Assembly: GCA_036768485.1 (NCBI GenBank) | Contig: JAVLUZ010000273.1 | Coordinates: 4,879,391-4,943,390, forward strand | From: Mermis nigrescens | Lineage: Eukaryota; Nematoda; Enoplea; Mermithida; Mermithidae | Reading direction: 5' to 3' | DNA: 64,000 nucleotides | Part shown: positions 31,870 through 58,088 of the stretch, in pieces | Layout: each line of letters starts with the position of its first letter | Numbering within the stretch: the stretch's first letter is position 1 | Position numbers and translations under genes: made by a program | The notes under the pieces: model-generated | The model's database searches: none | What the model saw: the letters and a program-made list of their open reading frames with translations, nothing else | What the model was told of the DNA's origin: nothing

Positions 31870-32526
31870 GAAATATGTACATCATGGAAACGAGGAGGGA
31901 ATCAAACCCGAAAAATTTTCAAAAGTGCCTTTTTCAGCCTAAAAACGACGGATACACGTCAAAAAATACTATTTTAGACGTTTCAGACAATGCTCGTTTG
32001 TGAAACATAACAACGTAAAAAAATCGAAAAAATTCGAGAAAATTGAACAAAATATTGTCAAGAAAGGTGTATATGGCGCAAAGTGCCAAAAATTTAAAAC
32101 ATTTGAGCCACAAATGAGCTAAAAAAGCTTTAAAAAATCACATTTTTTAGAATTTTCACAGAAATTCAACAGTTCTGAGGGGGTCGCAACCATACGTGGG
32201 CAGCAAGAAAATTCTGGGGGGGGTGTGCAAGATTTTTTTGAAGGTCGAAAAATGGCCTTAAAAATGGTGGTATGGCGATAAAAACACCATTTTTCGACGT
32301 TTCTCATCAAGCACTATCCATTGGCATCAAAAAATTGCGAAAAAAACGAAAAAAGAATTTTCAAAAATAGAATTCTGGGGGGGGTATTTTGATTTCTGGG
32401 GGGGGGTATTTTGGTTTCTGGGGGGGGTGCATACCGAAACCCCCACGCCCAGGTGTGGTCGCAGCCATTTTGCGGGGGGGGGTCAATTGTTATTCTGGGG
32501 GTCAAAACCGCAAAGAAAAACGTATG
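31870..32526 (+). mobile_element. Family-B hAT-like MITE containing a family-A insertion
   Basis: The outer element starts GAAATATGTACATCATGG, ends AAAACGTATG, and has the exact flanking octamer GTCGAGGC (31862-31869 and 32527-32534). A family-A copy and its target duplication sit inside at 32183-32465. Removing them restores the family-B phrase GGGGGTCGCAGCCATTTTGC. Confidence 0.8.
32191..32457 (+). mobile_element. Family-A MITE nested in family B
   Basis: The copy runs from CATACGTGGGCAGC to CGCCCAGGTGTG. The flanks GTCGCAAC and GTCGCAGC agree at 7 of 8 positions. Confidence 0.8.
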
Positions 32527-32699
32527 GTCGAGGCCAACTGATAACATCCGGCACCGAAATTATGTATAACATTTCTAGGCTCATCCCAAAAGTCGATATT
32601 TTTTATCCTCCTCTTTCACTTTCGAGCACAAACCCTGCAATTAAAGGCGATTTCTACGTATTATTCCTTGAAAAACGAAAGATAGTTACCATCGTAATA

Positions 32700-33720
32700 C
32701 CCTAAATTTACGGGCAGCAGTCAAATTCTGGGGTTCTGGATTGGTGTGAAACTGGCATGATCAAAGAAAAAGATAAAACTTCAATTTTGGAGGTCTGTCG
32801 GCTTGTCGGGCGGCCTAAAGCCCTAAATCCCCCTCCACACCCACGTATGGCTGCAAGAAACCATACATGTAATAGCTTGAAATTTCGAGTAGGGGGCGCC
32901 CTTTCTAGATAGAGCGGGTAAAAGACCTACAATTTTCGGCCAAAAACGGTTCTAAAAAAACCTAAAAACGGCCAAAAACGCAAATTTTTCCAAAAATGGG
33001 AAGAGGCATACATAGTAACAGGGGGATGGAAGATCCCACTAAAAGTCGGTGGTCCAACCATCCCTCCAAAGCCAGAAAATTTTTGATCCTCCCAATTTAG
33101 GAAAAATTTGAATTTGTTGGCCATTTTTAAGCGTTTTTTGACCAAAAATTGGAGGCCATTCACCCCATCACGATTTTTTTTCGTATTCGGCAAAGATTTT
33201 TCCCGATGTACTAAGACTTTTCTGAACCGTCTTTGTACATGTAGAAAGATTTTTAGGATGACAAAAACTGTAAAAAGGAGTAAAATTCCAAAATTTTTTT
33301 TTGGAATTTTACCGAAATGAGTAATTGTTTGTCCCAGTACATCTATGAAAATGGCAGAATTTGCATTTAGGATGTAAAAATATCAAATTTTTCGGCGGCG
33401 GCGCCGTTTTGAAAAAATTTCTAGTAATCGTTTGGCATAAGAAACCCAGAAATTAGCTAAAATACACAACCAAAAGGTCGAAAAACCCTGTTTTTACCAC
33501 ACTAAAATCGCTAAGAACAAAACAAAGAATTTTGGGGACCATCGTTGTACACGTACGAACGGACCTTGCATAAAAAAAACCTGCTTCCCCAACCCCCCTA
33601 AAACTGGCCGGCCCCCTAATTTCGAGCCGTTACATGTATAGGGTAGGGATCAAAAAATTTTCTGGCTTTGGAAAGGGGGTGGGGGATTCGGCATCACTCG
33701 TGCTACATGAATGGCTGCAA
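32700..33720. repeat. Cluster of short-element fragments
   Basis: Fragments begin or end with CCATACATGTAATAGC, CATACATAGTAAC, GTTACATGTATAGGG and ACGCCCACGTATGG. The CATACATGTA type resembles 44929-45140. Boundaries are not clear enough to call single elements. Confidence 0.45.
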
Positions 33721-35939
33721 CAGCTTTTTTGAAGATGAAGATGCACAATGAAACCTTGGTTGGTCCATTAAAAACGATTCGTAATAAAGAGATGACGCTA
33801 ATAGAAAATGATTCGGTAAAAAAAATTACGTCAACATAAAAGGCATCTCGCGCGAGAAGAAGAGAAAAAAAATAAATCGGTCAGGCCAGGCGAAAATCAT
33901 GAAAGATAGACGCACGACGATTAATTTACAAAACTTTTATACACAATTGGCATCTAGTCTCGAGATAACGCGCTAAAAAGGCATAGTTTCAAGCTTACGC
34001 GTAAAAAACGGTATAAAAATCAATAAGAACGAACAAAAATCACTGCCGATTCTTAGATTTGAATTATGATTTTTTGAAATAAAAATAATGTAATTTATCT
34101 ATTTTCTTTTTATATTTCTTCAGTTTTTTCTAATTCTGCTAATAATATGATTTCCTAGAGAATTCTATTGTCAACAGAAATATGTATAAGTGGATAATAA
34201 GTCGACGGGCTGTACGTACCTGCATGCTTTTTTGAACACTCTTGGGTCCAAATTAGACGTGATTTTAAAGAGAAGGGGTCAGATAGATCTATTATCGCTA
34301 AATAAGAAGGACTATTTGAACAATGGAATATTCTAAAAGTAATGAGAAAAATGCAAATTGCGCAAGAAGTAGAAAATTTCAAGTTTTTTCCAGGAAATTG
34401 CAATCCTATACTTAAAAATATATGAATCCTGTTGTTGAACGCACACCGATTAAAACAAAATCGCGAAAAGAATACAGAAGAAACAATTCGGACGAATTTT
34501 AGACCGTTCACGAAGCAGAACTATGCATTAGAAAATTTTTGGCCCTCTCGATTTTTGGCCAAAACCTGCGTTCCTTTGCCATTTTTAGGTGCGTTTTTGC
34601 CAAAAAGGCTTATATGTGTTTCTCTCGTACAAGATCCTTTTGTACATGCACGGAAGATGGTCCCTTTGTACATTTTGTACATGCAAATTTTTGTGTACTA
34701 TAATAGCGGGTACGGTAGCGATTTTAGTGTGGTAACAGGGTTTTTTTCGACCTTTGATATGGTATTTTAGCTAATTTCTTGGTTTCTGACGTCAAAAATT
34801 ACTAAAAAAACTGTCTCAAAAAACGGCGTGTAGCGCTGAAAAAATCCGACATTTTTTCATTCTACATGCAAATTTTGCCATGATAAGGATATAAGTAAGA
34901 CCGAAAATTACTCAAAGCGCCGAAAAATTTTAGCACCTTTTGTCCTCCCAAAAATATTTTTGCATGTGAGAAGAGCAATTCTGAAAAACCTTTGTACACC
35001 GGTACAAATCTTTGCCGAATGCAACAAACCATTAAAAAAATTAAAAAAAACATCAAAGTATTAAAAAATAAAGCAAAATACCCCCCATCCCCCAGTCAGA
35101 AAAGTTTGACCCTTTCTCGATTTTCGGCAGAAACTTGCACTTTTGGAGGTGTTTTTGTGGCATTTTTAGCCATAAATTCGAGGTCATCTATGCCCCCCCC
35201 CCTAAAAATGACGAGGGACCCCCTCGCAGAAGTTCAAGAAGCCAAATTTTAATTTACATTTAAAACTTTACAAAATTTCCAACTCTCCCACAAAGGGCGT
35301 GGGAGGGTTGTGGATCTAATAATCAAAAATACATCAACGTCATTAAATCTGTGACGTCCTAGCCCGATTTTTCGTATATCTAATCCACTAGACCCCAGAA
35401 ATTGAAAGCTGTCATTGTGTGTTCGTAGCGCGTAGTAATATCAATAATACAATATGTAGCGGCGTAACTGATATAAAAACCTCAAATTTATGTTTTATCC
35501 TGAATATATAAATTCGGCTAAAATTGACATTGCGCCCTGTAGCAATAGAAGATTTGATCTACGTCAAAAATAATTTATAAAAGGTATAGGATTTTGAGTT
35601 GCATGAATTGCATCGTACGCGACAGCAAGGAAAAATATAACACACTATGAACTAGAGATTTTAACAGTTTATCAGGCAAGCATGCTACACCACAGGCCTT
35701 CCGTCAAATGCATCAATTGTGTGTTGAGGTAAAACAACGAAGCCCGGTATCACCACATTAATGCGTTTAAAAAAACATTATGTAAGTCGCCTGATATTTT
35801 ATCTCACCGATTAGATTATAAGTCCAGCCAAATTATTTTAAAAAATCGTCCAAAAAATATCGGATAAAACAGCGTGACGTCACAACGCAGTACTTCAATG
35901 GAATTATGGACGATATGGCTGAAAGAACGGGATGTCAAA

Positions 35940-49607
<13,668 letters not shown>

Positions 49608-50145
49608 CGTAGGAATTACGATAAATGCGGAAAATAACTAGTCGGCGTGCATCACTATACCGTCAACGGAGACTAGTTTATTCAATACGGCGATATAGAG
49701 ACGAGGATGCTTTGTTGAGACACCGGTAACTGATGAATGCTATTCTCGATTGTAATTCGGAAGAAATAAATTTTTTAATCTAGCAAGACCGGACTAACGA
49801 AACTTATTCGTGAGAGCCAAATCGCCCAAGAGCTGAAAAACAACAAGTCACTCCACAGATTCGAAACTTAACGTGCATTACGCACCGCAGCGAGTAGCGC
49901 GTACATATATTTCTATAAGGCGTAAAAGTAAAATTTTTGACAACTGCAGTGCAAAAAGACAAAAAGAACTAGTACAATAAGGTTCAACATAGCACGCTAT
50001 ATACAGACCGATAATTATCAATTCAGTTTTTACTATCATTGACCGTTAAAGTCGACGATACATAACGATGTTCATCACGAGCTCGTTTCTGCGCTGCGTA
50101 CTGAGATCAAAAACTTTGAACCTAAAAAAGAAAGGATGACTTAGT

Positions 50146-50558
50146 CATACATTTGGGGGGTATGGGGATATCACTCCTACCAGGACTTTTGAAAGACATA
50201 CCCCCTCAGGCCGTCTTGAGACCAAACCTAATGCTCGAACCATGAAAAAGCGGTAAACGATGTCTAACAGTATAATTTAAAGTACAAATTCTTTTTTCGA
50301 GCAGCAGAATGTTCAATTCGTTCATCCAGACACTTCTCTCCCATTATTTCGTATTTGTCTGATGTTACAGATCATCCATCGCTCTTATTATTATTTGTTT
50401 AATTGCAAATTTAAGCGCGAAAATTCATAACAAATTAAAACAACGAATTGAGTATCGAAATTGGACATTCAAAAGCAAAATTAGGTATTAACCCCCCTCC
50501 CCCAAGAAACTCGCTTTACGCACACCCTTCAAAGAACTTTTGACCGTCTGCATGTATG
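50146..50558 (+). mobile_element. Family-E hAT-like MITE
   Basis: The ends are CATACATTTGG and CTGCATGTATG. The flanks GACTTAGT (50138-50145) and GACTCAAT (50559-50566) agree at 6 of 8 positions. Related copies lie in Src introns 2 and 4. Confidence 0.6.
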
Positions 50559-51040
50559 GACTCAATACAGATTACCTACAAGACAATTCAAATTTTTTTA
50601 CGTTTTCAATAAAGTTCAGAACGTATCAAAGCTCAGCTTCAAACTGTTTCATATAAAATTTAGCAAAATGACCATCGAACAATCAATCGAAAAGGAACCC
50701 GAAAGTGAAAGAATTCATTAATCATTGTTCCAAACCGCTCGAAATTCGGGAATTCAACAACGCAGACGAGCACATTAAAATTTTAAACCCTAAGACACGC
50801 GTGCATAAATTTTAATAACAAATTGCGCTCCAGAAAACGAAGTCTAAATGCCGCAATTCAAGTGAAAAGAAAAGCGAGTACTGACCTACGCGCCTAATGC
50901 ATTTAATAGTTATAGCAAAGTCGTCTGATTGAAATGCCGCATTTTTTCGCACACGAAACAGCGAAGTCTCAAACATTCGATCTTATTTCAGTATTCTAAT
51001 GCACATCGCATGAAATACAATTTTAATGCGAAGGAGTAAG

Positions 51041-51294
51041 ATGGCGTCTGGCAAAGGTACAGCACTGTTCACTGTACTCGGAAACCGCAGGCAATTTTAT
51101 GCATAGGTGCATTTGTACTGTATGTTGTTGTCTGCAGTACCTACATATGAATTATAACCATTCAACGTTATTTTATACGACTTTCTCGCTTCCTTCAGCA
51201 TACATAAATTCGTACAAACCCAAGTTACAGGTACTACCGCATCTATTGTCGATGCATTCACGCATATTCCGTTCCACCAGCTCGTTCGCCTCAA
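51041..51294 (+). CDS. Possible first two exons of a divergent gene
   Basis: ATGGCGTCTGGCAAAG|GTACAG (51041-51056) and TTACAG|GTACTACC..CTCAA|GTAAAT (51231-51294) join in phase to give MASGKG then IVDAFTHIPFHQLVRLK. A third exon might begin after TTTTTCAAG at 51661. The product is not recognised. The frame is short, so chance is a real alternative. Confidence 0.25.
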
Positions 51295-52794
51295 GTAAAT
51301 ATTTCCATAAGAATTTGGCAGCCAAGGATAAATAGACTATGTGTATATGTGCCTACTAACGTCTGTAGTAAAGTGTATATACGAACAGAAAAATAATGCT
51401 TAAAAAGATGAACGAATGATGGGTTTCAATAAAAGTAACAAAGAGCTACGACCAAATAAAATTAGTATCTACATTGCTGAAGTAAGTCGCAAAAATTTTG
51501 ACGGGCTCCAAAAGTTAAGACATATTTAGCAGAGCTGCTATATCGCGAAACATGTGCAAAGGAATTACCATTTGTTTTATGTTCAAATGACTTTATTTTC
51601 AAAAAAGGCACAATTCGAATCGAAAGTACCCGACAAATTGAGTAAATTAGTGACTTTTTCAAGCGCCTCTATACGTCGTGGAACAAGATGGCGTTTAAAA
51701 ATAAAGATAAAGCAAGAGCACAAAAGTAAACATCATGATTCGCCCTATCATCATAACAACATCAAGACTGAATACGCTTCTAACACACTGAGTGATTTTG
51801 AATTAGTTGATTATCATGCATGCATAGTAAGATTATGTATGTTGATCCCATAATCAAAGAAATTTCAAAAACTCTCCACAACAGGCATAAAATTGAAGGA
51901 TAAAACACATAATGAAGTTCAAACGGATACCTATCAGTCAAACAAGGGTATAGGGAGAGGGTGAGAGAGGTATTACCCTCCCCTCCCTACTTACGATTTA
52001 AACGAACCGAGTGCAGTCAGGTAGCTGTCGCTTGGAAGGTTTTAGACTCACTGAGGAATAATCTAAGTTGCTAATCCAAATTTTCAGCTGACCTAATGCC
52101 GCAAAATTATTGAATGTTCCACAACCTCGTTCACTTATTGTCAATTTCCTGTTATGTGCAATGAGTTATTTACAAAAATATGTTTAAAAAGCGGATATTT
52201 TGTTCGATAAAATATATTTCAAAATCGAATTCATACATATTCCGACGTCTAGAAAGACATTTAAAGAGGATGAAGAAGACTTTTCTAGTGCGTCGTACCA
52301 GTGATGATAATGACAAGCTAAAAATGATGCAAAACACGTATCTACGTTCTTATCCGTAAACACCATGTGTTCCATTTTAGATGAACAAGATACGTAACGA
52401 GAAAAAATAGCAATGAATGAGGAAAATGCATATTAAGATAAAGCATAAAAAATTAAATTAATATGAAATATTTATAGGATACCTGAACTGAACTGGAATA
52501 GTTTATTGTAAGTACGTATGACAATTACAAGGAATGCAAACAACGGATAATTAATATATAATGTCGATAAAACGAGCGACGTAGGTAATACAAAAAGAGA
52601 AAAAACGAGTCGCGCGCGATAATGACAATTTATTACGCTTGCCCTTGTTAACACTTAGATAAGTCGATATCAGTTAGCCTAGATTTAAATATATTCAAGT
52701 TAGCGGTAGAAACTGAAAAACAGGTACGTTATTCCAAACGAAAATATACTTAAAAATAAAGAGAAAGAGCCCATTTAGCGTTGGATTTTCATCC

Positions 52795-53056
52795 TTCGCT
52801 GTAGGGTCGCGGCGCCTATCTCCGATTCTAAACTCTTAGATCAGCGCGTCCGAAGAGAAATCTGAGGTCATGGGGCCGGTGTGACGCCCAGGGGTTTCCC
52901 ACTGGATTTCAACACGCTGTCTATCTCTCCAAAGTCGCCCTGGTTCCCATTCATCGACCCCGAAGGGATAAAGGCGCTGGCCTACCGGGAAAACCTCATG
53001 TTCACGACCTTGCGATCGGTAGGCAGACGCGCTCACCACTCGGCCATCTCCGGTGA
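52795..53056 (-). mobile_element. tRNA-derived SINE
   Basis: On the minus strand the head GGAGATGGCCGAGTGGTGAG has a good A box (53035-53046). About 35 bp on, a worn B-box region (GGTCGTGAACATGAGG) follows, then TTTTCCCGGTAGGCC. The GC-rich body holds CCTTCGGGGTCGATGAATGG and GAAATCCAGTGGGAAACCCC. The head suggests a Ser- or Leu-type tRNA origin. The 3' end is not sharp, and no target duplication was found. Confidence 0.65.
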
Positions 53057-53769
53057 AAAATATACGTTTTTTAATATACTTATAAAAAACAAGTTTTCGT
53101 AAATTAGATTGAACAAGAGGTATAGTACAACTAGCTTGAAACGATTTCTACAGCAAATAATATTTTTTAAGACACAAAAAATGGCCATCAAAACACAAGA
53201 TTTTCGAGTTTTTAGTTGATACAAATATATAATAATTAAATATTTATCGCAAAAAGTGAAGTTTTGAAGCACAAAGACAAAAAAATAGGTTAGATCCCTT
53301 TTGCGACCCAGAATAATAATTCCTGGTAAACAAGACACCTACATGTACGTAGTAATATGAGGAGGGCCAATATTAATGTAACAGCATTGTCGCAGAACTG
53401 CTCAATCTGTAAAAAACAAAAATTTTCACACTGATAATTAAACGTCAATCCGCAAAGCGACAATATTTTCTGAGGTTTTTTACAGTTACTTAAAAGAAAG
53501 AAAGACTGAAAAGCGTCGTCAGACTTTAAAAAATGCTCTTTATCTCCAGGGCACCAAAAAAGATCACTGGCCTAAAAAAGAAGAACAGCAACATAACATG
53601 CTGTAAATAAGTCGACCAAACTGACTCGAGTAATCGTAGGCGTATCAGGTATTTCCCGGAGGCTTTAAAGAATTTTTTGTTCTAAAAATCGATTAACGCG
53701 TATAAAAATGCGTCGCACTTGTGAAATAGTGTCTTTTTGGAGTTCACATTGTTTTACAGTAATAAAGAT

Positions 53770-56108
53770 CAGTGATCGTACGGGGACCCCGACCCCGAAA
53801 AACCCCGGCCTAAACCCCGACCCCGACCGGGGGCATGATTTTTCGAGTCGGGGTTGAACCTTTTTTCGGGGGTGAAATATAGCATTTTATTTGTTGGTAG
53901 ATAGAAGAATTGTATAAATAGCAAATAAATTCGGAACAAGGACGATTCATTCACCAGCAGAATTAATATGCTAAACTCGACACTCGCGATATTTCATAAA
54001 AAGTACGCCTGGTCGCCATGTTGTTAAGACGTAAATACATGTTTGCATATTTTCCATTATGAAGTGCGCCGAAAAAACTGCGGAATCACAGTCATAGCCG
54101 GGGGAATGGAGGCACATGCCCCCCGGAATTTTTCAGAAATTGTGTTGATTTTTCTGGCGCAATGTGTCCAGAACATTGAGTTTAAACAGGCACAAACGTC
54201 AAAATTTTCCGGCGCTTCGCGCCGAGTCATTATTATTTATTGTTATACAGATCCAAAAAATTTAAAAGCTTGAATCTGTTAAAATAATCCAGCACTTCGC
54301 AGCACTTTAGTGATTTAATGCACTATTAGTTCATTGAATGAAACTGCACACGCTTGTTGAACATAATAGTAAAAGTGCGAAAATAATTGCGTACCAATTT
54401 GTCTATTCTCTGCTTTGTTTATCTTTCTTTACAAGGACACATAATTCTATTTTAAATGAAAGGAAAGGCCAAATTTTCTTGTGTTTTTGTGCATTTTCTG
54501 TTTTCTGAACTAGTTAATAAGAAGGCCACAAATTCTCATTGATACATCTTTCAATGACTTATTGGTTGCGTTGCGACCCGTTGCTGCGCTACATACTTAG
54601 CAGAGGTCGAAAAACGCATTTCAGCTCAGAAGTTTTGTGCAATTTTGAGTTTTTTGGACTTAATTCAGAACCGAGATTTTGCCAATTTGCGAAAATTTTA
54701 ACTTTACTAATTAAAAATTAGAGTGCTTTTTTACAAAATTTTTGGGGGTTCTGCTCTGGACCTCGCTGGGGGCGCTTGAGCGCGCCACCCCAGACCCCCA
54801 GCCGTACAATCTCGTTCTACATGTTGAAAGAGATTTTTAGGAGGACAGAAAAGTGTAAAAGGATTAGGAATTTTTAAAAATTTTCGGCGCTTCGCGCCGC
54901 AATTAGTTTATCTGTTCTGTATAATTTAAGCGGTATAAATTGAGTTTAAAGAGTGAAAACGTCAAAATTTTCCTGCGCTTAGCACCGCTGATTATTGTCT
55001 TAGGGCGGTAAAATATGACTGAATTTCTTGATGCTTTGCGCCACTTATGATTTCCGAACTGTTTGTCAATAAAAAGGCGTAAATTCTACATGAAAACGGT
55101 AAAAATTTCGAAAATTTTCGGCGCTTCGCGCCATTGGCTTCTCTACAATCAGTGCGTCATAGAAAACCGTTATGAAAAAACTGTGGAAGAATACGAAAAA
55201 GCGAGAGCGATTAGTGATTAAAATTAAAAGTAATGCTAAATTGCTAAAACCATGGTTGAACTTGGAATGAAAATAAAATGTTGAACATAACCAGCTTTAT
55301 TAGTATGCTCTTCAAACAAGCGAAGGTATCGTTTTTATAGAATCGACTGTTCACTATGTAATAGTTTTGAAAAATGAGCTTACGTGTTCTAAAGCTTATA
55401 TCTGCATTTTACCCTCAGATTAGAGTAAGGTTTGTTTACAAACCTGTCATGTGTATAAGTCGGTTTTTCAAGAACAATGATGCTGTACCTGCTATGCTAC
55501 TCTCAAATTTAGTATGTAAGTAAACGTGTTCTAGCTGTATGGCTAGTTACATTGGCGAAACTCGGCGACATTTTGGGAGTAGAATTGCGAAGCATACTGC
55601 CATCTCATTTGCTACAGGAAAGCCAATTCAGGGTGATAGCTTATCTGCTATTCACAAACATATCTCAAATAGCAATCATTCAATTACATCAGATTGCTTC
55701 AAGGTTATTAGTCGAGCATCCAACTCTTTCGATCTTTTAATCAAGGAGTCATTATACATAGCACGTGATCGTCCTATTCTCAACAATAATGTTTCATCAT
55801 ATCCTCTAAATTTGTTTTAATTTACTAAAATCCCACCTTTTCATTTCCTTATAGTTTAAAATCTTTTATAATTCTCTTCATAATTTTATGGTATGTTTAA
55901 ACTTTAAGTTTCTCTTGTTTACAACTCTTGCTTAGCAAGCTCATTTTTCAAAACTATCGTTTTTATCCTTTTCAAATTCGTATGTAATCATGCAATGTTA
56001 ATTGTTAATCTTCAACCCCGACCCCGACCCCGACCCTGAAAACCGGGGTTTTTCATCCCCGACCCCGACCCCGATCGGGGCTGAAAATCTGACCCCGTAC
56101 GATCACTG
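53770..56108. mobile_element. 2.3-kb hAT-like element with CCCCGA arrays
   Basis: The left end CAGTGATCGTACGGGG and right end CCCCGTACGATCACTG are perfect 16-bp inverted repeats. The flanks ATAAAGAT (53762-53769) and ATAAAGGT (56109-56116) agree at 7 of 8 positions. Subterminal CCCCGACCCCGA arrays stand in opposite orientation at each end. No transposase was seen. The interior contains four GGCGCTTCGCGCC-type palindromes and a Penelope-like relic. Confidence 0.8.
55390..55820 (+). pseudogene. Penelope-like element relic, GIY-YIG endonuclease end
   Basis: The frame reads FYPQIRVRFVYKPVMC, PAMLLSNLVCK, a TAA, then TCSSCMASYIGETRRHFGSR, AIHKHISNSNHS, and SFDLLIKESLYIARDRPILN to a stop. The CxxC followed by SYIGET, the downstream His/Asn motif and the K/E-x-LYI..RP-LN end are the order seen in GIY-YIG domains of Penelope-like retroelements. 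The reverse transcriptase is missing, and the in-frame TAA shows it is dead. Confidence 0.7.
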
Positions 56109-56861
56109 ATAAAGGTTCATACCTACCTATCAAAACAATTTTTCATATAGCTTTTTAGAATTAGTGCTATGCTACACAATTTGCGAATTTCACTTCTCGG
56201 GTAGGACCTTAGACGAGGCAATATGCAAGACACGTGGACCCGTATCCAGGAATTTGTTTGGGGGAGGGCACGACCAACATTTTTAGAAACATGAAGGGAG
56301 GATAAATTAAAAAACACGTTTTACAACCACTAGAGCTACACACTTTGCAAATTTTGCTACCCAGGCTGGGTGGCGCGCTCAAGCGCTCCCATCGGGGTCC
56401 AGGGCAGGGCTAAACTTAAGAATATGGTACTTTTCATAAAGGAGCAAAACGAATATAGCATGCCAAAATTTTTTGCCAAACTGGTAGAAAATGATAAATT
56501 GAAGCGCGGAAAAAAAAATTTGGTGAAAATCTGAGTCATACTTGCAAAGTTGTAGGCAACTCTCGATTTGAGTGTTGGGTGGGACGATTAAACGGCTCGA
56601 TCCAAGGACTTACACATTTGTCAGAAATAAATAATACGGGCTGAAATCACGGAAGGAAGCATAGCAATGAAGAAGAAAAAGGCGCGGAAACCTGTTCGAA
56701 ATTTTAAAAACAAAAAATTTCCATATTTTTTTGCATGTTTTTTCGGTTTTACTTGATAAGATATACGAAAATCTAAGTTTTTGCTTCTATTTCACTTAGG
56801 TTTAGGCTTAGTATATCTGAAAAGGTGTTTTAAGCTGCTTAAGTCGAGGTCGCTCCCGCTC

Positions 56862-56932
56862 AGGTCGATGTATAGATGCTCAAATCGATGTATAGATGCT
56901 TAGATCGATGTATAGATGCTTATGCTTGCTTA
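56862..56932. repeat. Tandem repeat of a ~21-bp unit
   Basis: About three units of TCGATGTATAGATGCTTAGA, followed by a decayed ..GCTTATGCTTGCTTAGGTCG. Confidence 0.7.
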
Positions 56933-57384
56933 GGTCGGGAAGAGGCTAATTAACGAAACCCATAGCTTTTGTAATATTGATCATAGACGGATGAAATTTT
57001 TTTCCGCGCTTTCTTTCAACATGTTCTAAGTAATGAGCAAAAAATCCGCTCTTCTGAAGTTTATTTTCTAGTATTCCGAAAGTACCATATTTTTAAGTTA
57101 CTCCAAGGGGCAGAGCCCGGAAAATTTTATGAAAAAAGCGTCATAAAGTCAGCCTAGTTTTGGTCCTAGAATCATCCTAATAATGGTTAAACTATATCAC
57201 CAAGACTCTTTATCATCGCTAAAAGATGTTTATCATTCTCGCTTCTTGCACGTACCTCAATTTTCTGCGTAAGACCCGCAAAACACAAAAGACAATCATA
57301 AAATTCGGCGCGAAACGCAGAAAATTTTTGCGAGTTTTGCTTAAAATGCAAAGGGGGAGTAGAGGAAAAAATCATCCTCAAATT

Positions 57385-57456
57385 TTTGCAGACCGGTATC
57401 CAGGGGTATATAGAAGATTTCATCCTCTATATACCCCTGGATACGGGTCTGCAAAA
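57385..57456. repeat. Near-perfect 32-bp hairpin
   Basis: TTTTTGCAGACCGGTATCCA and the rest of the left arm pair with TGGATACGGGTCTGCAAAAA and the rest of the right arm, with one mismatch and a loop of about 8 bases. It looks like two head-to-head ends of the CCCGTATCC-type element. Confidence 0.8.
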
Positions 57457-57781
57457 ACAACCATCTATTTCACGGCTGAGGAGTCTAGGGCGACTTGCTC
57501 AAGCGCCCCTCTACGAGTCTGGAGCAGAGCCTTGAAAAATTTGTTAAATATGGGTAATTTAATTTAGAATTGCAATGTTAAAATTTTCACAAAATCGTCC
57601 GAATCTTGGTTTTGAAATCAGCCGATTAATAGGTACCTGAAACAAATTGGTGCGAAGCGTTAAATTTTTTGATATTTCAATGACAGATTGACTGAAAGAA
57701 TGCTTAAAACAAAACATTTACGAATCTTTCGTATTGTCGTCACATGCCGCTGAGCAATTTTTAAAAAATATTGGTCCTACC

Positions 57782-58088
57782 CAGGCCCGTATCCAAGAGG
57801 GATAGGGGACACTCCCCCGCCCCGAATGAGAAATAAGAATTACTCTTTCTTTACTCCCCCTCTTTGTTTTTTAAGCCCAAAATCTCGAAAAATTTTCGGC
57901 GCTTGGCGCCGAATTTTTTAATTATAATCAGTCTATTTATCCCAAGTGCGAGGTTTAACCACTTCATTTTTAGTCTTTATACAACCTTAAGCGTATTTTG
58001 TATCAATATATTTTAGCAATTTTGTTGTGCCCCTACCCCTCCCACCCCCTCCCCCGAAACAGAATTGTGGATACGGGCGTCGGGCCTG
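57782..58088. mobile_element. CAGGCCCG-ended short element (family G)
   Basis: The left end CAGGCCCGTATCCAAGAGG faces right end TGTGGATACGGGCGTCGGGC plus CTG. The flanks GTCCTACC/GTCTTATT agree at only 5 of 8 positions. The interior has GGCGCTTGGCGCC. Fragments of the family occur near 56238 and 62515. Confidence 0.55.

Larger units (their letters stand above)
21920..35939. other. 14-kb repeat-dominated spacer
   Basis: No host exon was recognised on either strand. The mobile elements and tandem repeats are listed separately. Stretches without assignment are about 21930-23150 (AT-rich), 25200-25770 (a decayed unit seemingly duplicated in tandem), 27600-29370, 31380-31860 and 33630-35800. The last shows fragments ending CATACATGTA or ACATGTATAGGG of another short-element family. 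Confidence 0.5.
49608..53000. other. Src upstream region and spacer
   Basis: It should hold the Src promoter and any 5'UTR exons, but none can be defined by eye. It also has the family-E element (50146-50558), a tentative divergent exon pair (51041-51294) and otherwise unassigned AT-rich DNA (51300-52790). Confidence 0.4.

Noticed and set aside
34155..35252. Several open frames of 60-118 codons on both strands
   Set aside because: All sit in a stretch of short-element fragments with repeated phrases; no splice-consistent coding signal.
51554..51853. Plus-strand frame of 99 codons with Lys/His-rich middle
   Set aside because: It could supply a third exon for the tentative divergent gene, but there is no recognisable motif or clear donor, so it is not called.
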